From Promethearchaeota archaeon (GTDB lineage Archaea > Asgardarchaeota > Lokiarchaeia > Sigyniarchaeales > SOKP01): a stretch of DNA of 5,304 bases. The DNA lies in the NCBI GenBank assembly GCA_030612905.1, contig JAUWNA010000163.1, forward strand, positions 1 through 5,304, read 5' to 3'. The notes beneath the pieces were generated by a model, which was not told where the DNA came from, did not search any database, and saw only the letters and a list, made by a program, of their open reading frames with translations. The position numbers and the translations under genes are program-made. Positions 1 through 5,304 of this stretch are shown here, piece by piece; position 1 is the stretch's first letter, and each line of letters opens with the position of its first letter.

Positions 1-266
1 AGCCTGATTTTTTTGTATTCAAAACGATTCTCAAAAGCGTATTTTTGTTCTGGGCTAATCTCTTTTCGAGAAAGATGGTTCGTAGCGATTTTCTTGAGAG
101 AAAAAATGTGGAGTTCGTTTAGCGCCTCGATAAGCACATAAGTATCTGGTTTTCCAGTGGCCCCTCCATGGACCACTTTGTCTTTATATAAAGTTTGGAG
201 ATGTCGTACATATTCTCGTTCAAAAAGTTTTCCTCCAGTATTATTGATGAGGCCTTGCACTTTATT
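1..266 (-). other. PD-(D/E)XK-like nuclease domain, truncated by the window edge
   Basis: From about residue 462 the pattern is GGKLFEREY (helix with conserved FE at 476-477), then HGGATGKPD with D502, a strand TYVLIEAL, then LHIFSLKK with S517 and K519. The order, spacing and hydrophobic pattern match the PD-(D/E)XK fold, in which the lysine follows the second acidic residue by two. Serine stands where Glu or Asp is usual, so catalysis may be altered or use E477. The assignment rests on motifs alone. Confidence 0.5.
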
Positions 267-1649
267 TTTAGTTTTTGTAATACCAGATTTATCGTTTAGT
301 TCAGGATATCCTCTCAAGATAGTTTCATATAACATTCCTTTTTGTACTTTAAAATAGATTTCAAAATCTCGTTCAGGCTGTTTAAAAGTAGCGTTATTTT
401 TTGCTGTTTTAAGAATGTCCTTATTGGAATATTTAAACTTAAACTGCTTGAAAGGGAGAAATGGGTCCTCGCCGTTATCGCCATTACCATTGGTAGTTGG
501 ATCGCCTTCGTTTACCACTTCGTCGTTCAAATCATTATTAGTTGATTTTAGTAATTGAGCTGTTTTTTCAAAGAGTAATTTATTGTGTTTATCGGTACCG
601 CCAATCATTTTGTTGGACTCGTCCATAGTGTATCTACTATTGTATTCAATCATTTCTAATTGCATACCTATTTTTGTTTTGGTGTGCTTCTTATTGCATA
701 GTTGCGCTAGTATCTGAGCTTCTTTCGCGATACGGTCGTGATTGAAATGAACGCCTAACAATCCCGATCTTTCTTTGAGATATTTAATGTTTTTGTCTTT
801 TTTTTCTTTATAGATATCTCGTAATACTTCATCAGTGTGTAAACCTAAATACATTCTTCCTAATGGTACGAACGAAGCCCGATTGCTTAAGGGGTCAACT
901 TGTTTATAATATACAATAGCTCGGATCTTACATTTGGAATACACAACTTCTAATTCTGGATTTTTACAAATCGGACAAATGTGTTTATTGATAAATTCCT
1001 GATCACATTCGCTACAATAATATACTCCTTTCTTTCCGGCGATCCTTATGTAATAATCTACTAAAGGAACCTCTACCAAGTCAGGATTTATAAATATAAA
1101 CGAGTTCTGGTGCGCGCGAATTACGCGTATTAGGTTTCCTACTCTCACTTTCAATAAACCCGAATCCTCGCCCGAAACTCCACTGGATTCGTCGCGAATG
1201 AAAAGATGCCCATAGCCTAGATTTGGAAAAATATCGTCTAAATCTGCGTCAGAAAAACCAAAATGAACGGTTATATGAATGCGAAGTAACCGATAAAATT
1301 CGCTTTTATAATATTTAGCAATAGCTTGAGCAAACTCCGATTTGCCTGAATTGGTAGGACCAAACACGAACAAATTAATGTGAGATTTGTTGCGGATTCG
1401 AGTGGAAATCGCAAAGAGTAGCTCGTTTGTAATAGGTGGTGTATTTCTCTTAGTCTGAGGATCGATAAAAATCCATAATAGGTGAGGTTTGTTAAATTCT
1501 TTATTAAAGAGATTATCTTGAATATTATCTTCTAATTGATATTCCGTACAAAAATCGTAATAATCCTCCTCGCCTTGGGATTCTATCTTATCAATAGTTT
1601 GGTTTATCTTATTTTGTAAGGGATTTGGAGTGTGATCGATATCAGTCAA
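1..1649 (-). CDS. P-loop ATPase with zinc ribbon and C-terminal PD-(D/E)XK-like nuclease domain (3' end off the window)
   Basis: The frame is open for 549 codons from a TTG start and runs off the left edge, so the C-terminus is missing. The start is chosen because GGAGGG lies 7 bases upstream; no ATG occurs nearby in frame. Residues 97-104 read GPTNSGKS, a canonical Walker A motif. LFIRDE at 149-154 fits Walker B, with D153 and E154, and SFIFINPD at 183-190 fits a sensor-1 strand ending in N188. A zinc ribbon follows at C212, C215, C225 and C228. Residues about 280-370 are charged and helical, and 368-398 form an Asn/Asp/Gly-rich linker. The last visible part (about 462-549) resembles a PD-(D/E)XK nuclease: FE at 476-477, GKPD at 499-502 and SLKK at 517-520. 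The nearest known architecture I can think of is the archaeal ATPases with a C-terminal DEXK-like domain (PF01637 plus DUF234), but those lack this zinc ribbon. ATP binding is well supported, the nuclease is moderately supported, and the substrate is unknown. Confidence 0.85.
   Translation of the reverse strand, partial: MTDIDHTPNPLQNKINQTIDKIESQGEEDYYDFCTEYQLEDNIQDNLFNKEFNKPHLLWIFIDPQTKRNTPPITNELLFAISTRIRNKSHINLFVFGPTNSGKSEFAQAIAKYYKSEFYRLLRIHITVHFGFSDADLDDIFPNLGYGHLFIRDESSGVSGEDSGLLKVRVGNLIRVIRAHQNSFIFINPDLVEVPLVDYYIRIAGKKGVYYCSECDQEFINKHICPICKNPELEVVYSKCKIRAIVYYKQVDPLSNRASFVPLGRMYLGLHTDEVLRDIYKEKKDKNIKYLKERSGLLGVHFNHDRIAKEAQILAQLCNKKHTKTKIGMQLEMIEYNSRYTMDESNKMIGGTDKHNKLLFEKTAQLLKSTNNDLNDEVVNEGDPTTNGNGDNGEDPFLPFKQFKFKYSNKDILKTAKNNATFKQPERDFEIYFKVQKGMLYETILRGYPELNDKSGITKTKNKVQGLINNTGGKLFEREYVRHLQTLYKDKVVHGGATGKPDTYVLIEALNELHIFSLKKIATNHLSRKEISPEQKYAFENRFEYKKIR
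966..1016 (-). other. Zinc ribbon (C-x2-C-x9-C-x2-C) in the ATPase
   Basis: Residues 212-228 hold two CxxC knuckles, C212/C215 and C225/C228, nine residues apart, in a context (YYCSEC, HICPIC) typical of zinc ribbons. It starts about 20 residues after the presumed sensor-1 strand, so it is either an insertion in the ATPase fold or the start of a second domain. Zinc ribbons of this kind bind nucleic acid or mediate protein contacts; which applies here cannot be read from the sequence. Confidence 0.85.
1338..1361 (-). other. Walker A (P-loop) motif of the ATPase
   Basis: These codons give GPTNSGKS, an exact match to GxxxxGK[ST], preceded by the hydrophobic strand INLFVF and followed by a helix. 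K103 and S104 would bind the phosphates and magnesium. The motif lies about 95 residues from the start, so there is a separate N-terminal extension with an acidic stretch before the ATPase core. Confidence 0.92.
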
Positions 1650-1656
1650 GATGGTT

Positions 1657-1662
1657 CCCTCC
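1657..1662 (-). promoter_or_regulatory. Ribosome binding site deciding the TTG start of the ATPase gene
   Basis: GGAGGG on the minus strand lies 7 bases before the TTG at 1649. It begins on the final G of the TAG stop of the upstream 158-residue gene. This strong site is the reason for accepting a TTG start. Confidence 0.85.
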
Positions 1663-2138
1663 TAATCGTCTTCGTAAGGGATAATTTTAGATCCTTTCTT
1701 TTTCGTTAGGTAAGGATCGTAATGAATAAACTGTGGTTTTCGTTGAAACGCTAAATCGCTAAGAGCTTTTAATGAGGCATTTTTAAAAAATATTTTATCT
1801 CCTTGAGAGGTTTTTCCATGGGCTATTCTAAATAATTCTGCACAATCTAAGAGCAGATCGATCAATATTTCAGCGAGAGGAAATTCAGAGTATAGCTCGC
1901 GATCGTAGGCGTTAATAGCGTCTATTAAAAGGTCGTTTGCCGTACTATCTCCCGCAGTGTTGGCAATTACCCTTATTTGATTTTTAGTGTTTCCAACTAA
2001 CTGTTTGAAAATATTATCGCCAATTCCTTCTAATTCGACCCTTTCTTTTTTTTTCAAATCTAACATATTAGTTAAAAGCGAAAGCACTTGACTTGCACCT
2101 AAACTAATATCCCTAGTTTTGCTCGTTTGCTTGCTCAT
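1662..2138 (-). CDS. Hypothetical 158-residue soluble helical protein
   Basis: I do not recognise this protein. It starts at ATG with GAGGG 7 bases upstream, and its start lies one base past the TGA of the 355-residue gene. No signal peptide or membrane segment is present. The N-terminal half (about 12-60) is helical with a basic KKKER patch at 29-33. Residues 68-107 form amphipathic helices rich in Leu, Ile, Asp and Glu, and the C-terminus is basic (LTKKKGSK) before a final EDD. No catalytic motif is visible. Its place directly before the ATPase gene, whose ribosome binding site overlaps its stop, suggests the two are made together and may interact. It could be an adaptor or regulator, but that is inference. 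Confidence 0.85.
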   Translation of the reverse strand: MSKQTSKTRDISLGASQVLSLLTNMLDLKKKERVELEGIGDNIFKQLVGNTKNQIRVIANTAGDSTANDLLIDAINAYDRELYSEFPLAEILIDLLLDCAELFRIAHGKTSQGDKIFFKNASLKALSDLAFQRKPQFIHYDPYLTKKKGSKIIPYEDD

Positions 2139-2139
2139 A

Positions 2140-3207
2140 TCAAATCCCTCTAAATTTCGTTAAGTTCAAAACATTTGAAAAGAATAGAGAAGCTTCTGGA
2201 GGTGTTGGGGTTGATGACGCGGGAGGTAACGCTTGAAACGACATAAACATCCAAAAAAGTATGAGAACGCCAATTATAATTGTTAAAGTGATCAAAAACG
2301 GGGTTAATTGTTTTACGCGACTTGGTTTTTGAAGTAATTTTTGACGATATTCTTCTTTGTTTTTATCTATTTCTTCTATTCTGGTCCTCCAATCTTTATG
2401 CTTTTGACGGGTTGCCAATTTCTCAGACTCTGACGCTTGTTTCGCATACATGTTTGCCAACTTTTTTATTTTGTCTATTTCTATTTTGTATTTTACGTTA
2501 TCAACTTTAGCTGAGTGGTAGGCCTTTGTTAAAATCTCTTCTTTTTCGTGTTGTTTTCCTAAATCGTCAAAATCTGCTGCGTAAAACAAGTGATGCTTTC
2601 CAGCCGCATGGGTGACAATTGTAAGCGGTAAATCGTAGTCAATCCAAGCTAAAAGAGACTGATTAAACGATAATTTCTTTCCTGTTGTTTCCCAACCCTT
2701 CCATTTTAATTTAATGCCTTCTTCCATAGCCACAGAATCGTAAAAACCCTCTTTTGAATAAATCAATACTTTGTTGAATCTAACGGCGTAGTTTTTCAAT
2801 TCATCTTCCTCAATAAACATCAACGAAAGTCTGAATTTTTTCAAATCTTTAAGTTCAATATAATGTAAGATTTCGGGTTTAAAATTCCTCCGGGCGTATA
2901 AACAAGCTAAGTCAATGACTCTATTATCAAAAATAAGTTTGCGATAAATCTTAGGATGGTGCAATAGAATATAAGCGTGAACTTCGCTCGCTTGCTCTTT
3001 AAACTTAGATTTGATCGTAGAACGCGATAAAACGTGATAAGGGAACACTTGAGCTAATTCCCAGCCAACTCTTTTCATCGTTTCTAAAGATTCTTTATCT
3101 ACTATCTTTCTTTTAATCCAAATTTTTGTTTTCTCGAACAAATTACCTTCTTCTTTTTTACGCCAATGATCTCCAGGCGCTTTTGTTTGACTTTTTACAT
3201 CGCTCAT
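2140..3207 (-). CDS. Hypothetical 355-residue lysine-rich protein with coiled coil and C-terminal membrane segment
   Basis: I do not recognise this protein. ATG at 3207 is preferred to the in-frame TTG at 3219, because GAGGTTGA lies 8 bases before the ATG but abuts the TTG. Residues 1-215 appear soluble, mixed alpha/beta and strongly basic at the N-terminus, with aromatic-rich strands around 165-212. Residues about 218-296 are very rich in Lys, Glu and Gln and look coiled-coil or long-helical. A clear membrane segment spans about 302-324. A Pro/Ser/Thr-rich stretch (325-340) follows, then a short end. The protein is thus anchored near its C-terminus with most of its mass on one side; the basic KPSRVK before the segment favours the cytoplasm. 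It sits between membrane genes and soluble genes, so it may join the two parts. No enzymatic motif is visible. Confidence 0.85.
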   Translation of the reverse strand: MSDVKSQTKAPGDHWRKKEEGNLFEKTKIWIKRKIVDKESLETMKRVGWELAQVFPYHVLSRSTIKSKFKEQASEVHAYILLHHPKIYRKLIFDNRVIDLACLYARRNFKPEILHYIELKDLKKFRLSLMFIEEDELKNYAVRFNKVLIYSKEGFYDSVAMEEGIKLKWKGWETTGKKLSFNQSLLAWIDYDLPLTIVTHAAGKHHLFYAADFDDLGKQHEKEEILTKAYHSAKVDNVKYKIEIDKIKKLANMYAKQASESEKLATRQKHKDWRTRIEEIDKNKEEYRQKLLQKPSRVKQLTPFLITLTIIIGVLILFWMFMSFQALPPASSTPTPPEASLFFSNVLNLTKFRGI

Positions 3208-3208
3208 C

Positions 3209-3730
3209 TTAAATTTCAACCTCTTCTATTTGATTTTCTTCAATTTCCTCTTCTTCTTCGTCTCTAAATTCAATTTGTTTCTTTTTAATATTATTTTCTA
3301 AATTTGGGTTTGTTGGTATACTATCTATTAGTATAGCGCTCCCATCCGTTGCAATTAAAAATCTTTTGTTAATTTTATCAATAGTCTTATCTCTAATCTG
3401 CTCTCTGTAGTTTGCGTTAATATTTTTTAGATGTAAATCATGTAATACTTTTGGTAATTTCTTAAAATCTATAACTTGAATTATTCTCCACTTAAATTTC
3501 TCCCATGTATCAGCCTCTTCGTCGATAAAGCCTTTCCCAATTACTATGTTCCGATAAAGCCAACTATAATAGAAGGTTGACACGGATTCAAGTATTGGAA
3601 AGATAAAGAAAAATCCAAACCCAACAAACAGTAAGATTGGTCCTACAAAAAACGATAGAAAGAATAGAACGGCCATTCCTAATAACATTATTTTTCCAAA
3701 CAAATCGATTAAGTCGATTCCTTTTCTCAC
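3209..3730 (-). CDS. Hypothetical 173-residue membrane protein with acidic C-terminal tail
   Basis: I do not recognise this protein. It starts at GTG with GAGGGTGA 6 bases upstream, one base past the TAA of the 72-residue gene. Two adjacent membrane segments, about 10-29 and 31-52, form a hairpin rich in Phe, Leu and Gly. A soluble C-terminal domain of about 120 residues follows, basic and helical at 75-125 and with a strand-like FLIATDGSAILID at 124-136. The last 17 residues are almost entirely Asp, Glu, Ile and Val, including a run of five glutamates. The fold resembles small membrane-anchored scaffold proteins only in outline. The next gene encodes a strongly basic protein and begins one base after this stop, so the acidic tail may contact it; that is inference. 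Confidence 0.85.
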   Translation of the reverse strand: MRKGIDLIDLFGKIMLLGMAVLFFLSFFVGPILLFVGFGFFFIFPILESVSTFYYSWLYRNIVIGKGFIDEEADTWEKFKWRIIQVIDFKKLPKVLHDLHLKNINANYREQIRDKTIDKINKRFLIATDGSAILIDSIPTNPNLENNIKKKQIEFRDEEEEEIEENQIEEVEI

Positions 3731-3731
3731 T

Positions 3732-3950
3732 TTATCTCACCCTCGCATTTTTGCTAAATTTATAGAAAATAAATAGGATTAGAAACAACGCTAACGCGCT
3801 AAAGAACCATTGAAACGCGAATGGTACGCCAAATACCGCGTCTACATCAGGGAATATAATAAATATATATCCATATATTACCCCTAAAATTAGCAATAAC
3901 ACGACGTTTATCCCTATGATTCTTAAATCTTTTATCTGTTTTTTACTCAT
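3732..3950 (-). CDS. Hypothetical 72-residue protein with two membrane segments
   Basis: I do not recognise this small protein. The frame can be extended to GTG at 3983, but ATG at 3950 is preferred because GAGATGAT, a good match to the extended anti-Shine-Dalgarno, lies 7 bases upstream, and the longer form would overlap the preceding gene by 25 bases. It has a basic N-terminus (SKKQIKDLR), a membrane segment at about 11-34, a short loop with FPDVDAVFG, a second segment at about 45-64 and a basic end (YKFSKNARVR). The charges predict both ends in the cytoplasm. Its end carries the ribosome binding site of the next gene. Confidence 0.8.
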   Translation of the reverse strand: MSKKQIKDLRIIGINVVLLLILGVIYGYIFIIFPDVDAVFGVPFAFQWFFSALALFLILFIFYKFSKNARVR

Positions 3951-3958
3951 TTTTATCA

Positions 3959-4414
3959 TCATCTCGTTTTTAAGAACGCCCACGCGATCGCTTGCGCGCC
4001 CAGTTTAATGAAAAGATATCCTATTAGTGGAGTCCATTCCGTTTGTTCTACAAAATAGAAATCTATGATATATTGGTTTATTCCGAACGCGTAAATGACG
4101 CAGCAGATTGCTAAACCAACGATAAATACGAGCGAAATTCGGTTAAGCTTGGATTGGAAAGTGAATTCCCAGAAAGTCGGCATAATCCCTTTTACTCGCT
4201 TCGAAGGAAAATAAAGACAAGCGTACGAAATACCCCTTGCTATCAGACCTGATATAAACATTATTACGAATAAATCGTAAAAAAGAATCCAACCTGTCCC
4301 TGCAAATAAATTTATTGAATTACTCCAAATAAAAAATATTAACACGCCCCATATAGTTCTTAGAATGAAATAATAATAATCCATTCCCGTTGATCTATGA
4401 TTTATATTTGACAT
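3959..4414 (-). CDS. Hypothetical 151-residue protein with four membrane segments
   Basis: I do not recognise this protein. The frame is open to a start at 4474, but AGGAGG sits exactly 6 bases before ATG at 4414, so the shorter form is chosen. Its first 20 bases overlap the end of the 90-residue gene. Membrane segments are predicted at about 13-32, 41-66, 92-112 and 129-148. The loop between the second and third is basic (SKRVKG) and therefore probably cytoplasmic. Segment two contains SGLIARGI (55-62), also found in the neighbouring 90-residue protein. Cys residues at 66, 104 and 105 lie in membrane segments. No transporter signature is visible. Confidence 0.83.
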   Translation of the reverse strand: MSNINHRSTGMDYYYFILRTIWGVLIFFIWSNSINLFAGTGWILFYDLFVIMFISGLIARGISYACLYFPSKRVKGIMPTFWEFTFQSKLNRISLVFIVGLAICCVIYAFGINQYIIDFYFVEQTEWTPLIGYLFIKLGAQAIAWAFLKTR

Positions 4415-4667
4415 CTTTATCCTCCTGGTAAACGCTATTTTTTTGTCTTTCTTTGATAAATATAATACGCGCAATTAATCCGTTCAAAAATAACACACCT
4501 ATTAAAATAATAGCTAAAAAAGGCGCGTTTAACGATATATTTTGCTCGTTTGGAATTAAAAAAACGTTCATATCGATTTTAACAAAAAATCCTATGATCA
4601 AAATTACGCTTACTAACATTACAGCTTGATTTGTTATTTTTATTTTTTTATAATATTTTTCTAACAT
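4395..4667 (-). CDS. Hypothetical 90-residue protein with two membrane segments
   Basis: I do not recognise this protein. It starts at ATG with AGGAGG 12 bases upstream, a rather long spacing; the AGGAGG falls within the last codons of the preceding gene. The N-terminus is basic (KYYKKIK). Membrane segments lie at about 13-31 and 50-70, joined by a polar loop (IPNEQNISLN) with a possible external position. The second segment ends in LNGLIARIIF, echoing the neighbouring 151-residue protein. The C-terminus is charged and cytoplasmic by the positive-inside rule. Its size and topology suggest a subunit of a membrane complex rather than an enzyme. Confidence 0.82.
   Translation of the reverse strand: MLEKYYKKIKITNQAVMLVSVILIIGFFVKIDMNVFLIPNEQNISLNAPFLAIILIGVLFLNGLIARIIFIKERQKNSVYQEDKDVKYKS
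4421..4426 (-). promoter_or_regulatory. Ribosome binding site deciding the start of the 151-residue gene
   Basis: A perfect AGGAGG lies 6 bases before ATG 4414, inside the coding end of the 90-residue gene. It rules against the longer reading frame starting at 4474 and implies translational coupling. Confidence 0.85.
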
Positions 4668-4673
4668 CTTTCT

Positions 4674-5222
4674 TTAAAACCTCCTATTTCTTAATTGTTG
4701 TATAACATTGTCGTTTTTATCGTATCGTGGACTATATTCATAGAAGCTTTCTAAGAAAACGATAAACAACGAGTAATAGATAACGATTGTGAGAATATAT
4801 ATCGTAAAAACATCCTTTAACACGTAAAGAGAGAAATACGCTATTACCGAAGGGAACGCCAAAATAACATCCATCCAAACCAATTCCGAAAACGCTACGG
4901 GATATAAAACTAATACAAAACCGTAACTCATTATTATAACAATTACAAAAGAGAAAACTAAAGCAATTAAGGACGCGTTAAACACGGACCTTCGCGACAT
5001 ATCTTCTGTAAGCATAATCCCTACGATTGTGGACGCAAATAAAGAGATCCCCAACAACCCTAATATAATAAGTAATAAAATATCGTTCCCGGCCAATAGA
5101 TCTAGAGCGAAATCGTTGAGTACGCGGGACCAAAACGCCCATAACATCAAAATAACCAAAAACGAAACGAATAATCCAAGAATGAAAATCCTAACTTTTG
5201 TCTCAGTAGCTATTTCTTGCAT
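4674..5222 (-). CDS. Hypothetical 182-residue protein with five membrane segments
   Basis: I do not recognise this protein. The frame is open upstream to the window edge, including a GTG at 5267, but ATG 5222 is preferred because GGTGAT lies 7 bases before it and the upstream part coincides with the end of another likely gene. Membrane segments are predicted at about 12-31, 48-71, 80-107, 117-134 and 138-158. The loop after the second is charged (TEDMSRRS) and probably cytoplasmic. The C-terminal 24 residues are hydrophilic and end in RNRR. Five segments would place the two ends on opposite sides of the membrane, though one hydrophobic stretch may be a re-entrant loop. It belongs to the run of small membrane genes and has no family signature I can name. 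Confidence 0.82.
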   Translation of the reverse strand: MQEIATETKVRIFILGLFVSFLVILMLWAFWSRVLNDFALDLLAGNDILLLIILGLLGISLFASTIVGIMLTEDMSRRSVFNASLIALVFSFVIVIIMSYGFVLVLYPVAFSELVWMDVILAFPSVIAYFSLYVLKDVFTIYILTIVIYYSLFIVFLESFYEYSPRYDKNDNVIQQLRNRRF

Positions 5223-5229
5223 TTTTATT

Positions 5230-5235
5230 ATCACC
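5230..5235 (-). promoter_or_regulatory. Ribosome binding site deciding the start of the 182-residue gene
   Basis: GGTGAT, complementary to the extended 16S rRNA tail, lies 7 bases before ATG 5222 and directly after a TAA stop at 5237-5239 in another frame. It favours ATG 5222 over GTG 5267. Confidence 0.65.
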
Positions 5236-5236
5236 A

Positions 5237-5304
5237 TTAAAAAAATATTAAATAAATTGTTGGCCACATTACTATTAAATTCAAAATAAAATGGGCTAAA
5301 ATTG
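5237..5304 (-). CDS. C-terminal end of an upstream membrane protein gene (partial)
   Basis: One minus-strand frame enters at the right edge and ends at TAA 5237-5239. Its 21 full codons give a strongly hydrophobic end, ILAHFILNLIVMW followed by PTIYLIFF, as expected of a terminal membrane helix. A second frame has early stops. The third is the upward extension of the 182-residue gene and is less hydrophobic. The 14-base spacing to the next start fits the rest of the operon. Only the tail is visible, so it could be chance in AT-rich DNA. Confidence 0.55.
   Translation of the reverse strand, partial: ILAHFILNLIVMWPTIYLIFF

Noticed and set aside
157..545. Two plus-strand frames of 66 and 67 codons
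   Set aside because: They lie wholly antisense to the ATPase gene, have no convincing ribosome binding site, and their hydrophobic residues reflect the opposite strand.
1161..1191. Inverted repeat CGAATCC / GGATTCG with a 17-base loop
   Set aside because: It lies inside the ATPase coding sequence, has no T tract, and is short enough to be chance.
2322..2510. Plus-strand frame of 62 codons with a hydrophobic product
   Set aside because: It is antisense to the Lys/Glu-rich coiled-coil part of the 355-residue protein; AAA and GAA codons read backwards give Phe and Leu.
3732..3983. Longer GTG-initiated form of the 72-residue protein
   Set aside because: It would overlap the preceding gene by 25 bases and lacks a well-placed ribosome binding site, whereas ATG 3950 has one.
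3984..3991. GCGATCGC palindrome, like the cyanobacterial HIP1 element
   Set aside because: Only one copy was seen, in the coding sequence; HIP1 genomes carry many copies, so it does not indicate a cyanobacterium.
5029..5289. Plus-strand frame of 86 codons
   Set aside because: It is antisense to the 182-residue membrane protein; its Asn/Lys/Ile-rich composition is what such a shadow gives.

Overview
The window is AT-rich (about one third G+C in the lines I counted) and almost completely coding. All genes lie on the minus strand, in one tightly packed block read from the right edge to the left edge. There are eight supported genes, plus the last codons of a ninth entering from the right. The leftmost gene is open through the left edge. 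No rRNA, tRNA, transposase, CRISPR array, promoter or terminator is visible, and no stretch of 300 bases lacks a gene. None of the proteins matches a housekeeping family I recognise, which suggests the accessory DNA of a plasmid, virus or integrated element. The ribosome binding sites include GGTGAT- and GAGGGTGA-type cores as well as AGGAGG. These are common in archaea but also occur in bacteria, so I only lean towards an archaeal extrachromosomal or integrated element.

Right half (5304 to 3209): the tail of a membrane protein, then five small membrane proteins of 182, 90, 151, 72 and 173 residues with about 5, 2, 4, 2 and 2 membrane segments. The 90- and 151-residue proteins share a GLIAR motif at the end of a membrane helix and may be related. 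The 173-residue protein ends in a very acidic tail.

Left half (3207 to 1): a 355-residue, mostly soluble, lysine-rich protein with a coiled-coil-like region and a membrane segment near its C-terminus; a 158-residue soluble helical protein; and the largest product, at least 549 residues. That last protein has a Walker A NTPase motif, a four-cysteine zinc ribbon and, at its C-terminus, what looks like a PD-(D/E)XK-type nuclease fold with a serine variant (PD...SLK).

Neighbouring genes are spaced from a 20-base overlap to a 14-base gap, and most ribosome binding sites sit inside the end of the preceding gene. The set is therefore probably co-transcribed and translationally coupled. The most economical reading, which is inference, is a membrane-embedded assembly joined through the anchored 355-residue protein to a DNA- or RNA-handling ATPase/nuclease. 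DNA transfer, virion assembly or packaging, and defence are all possible, and the sequence alone does not choose between them.
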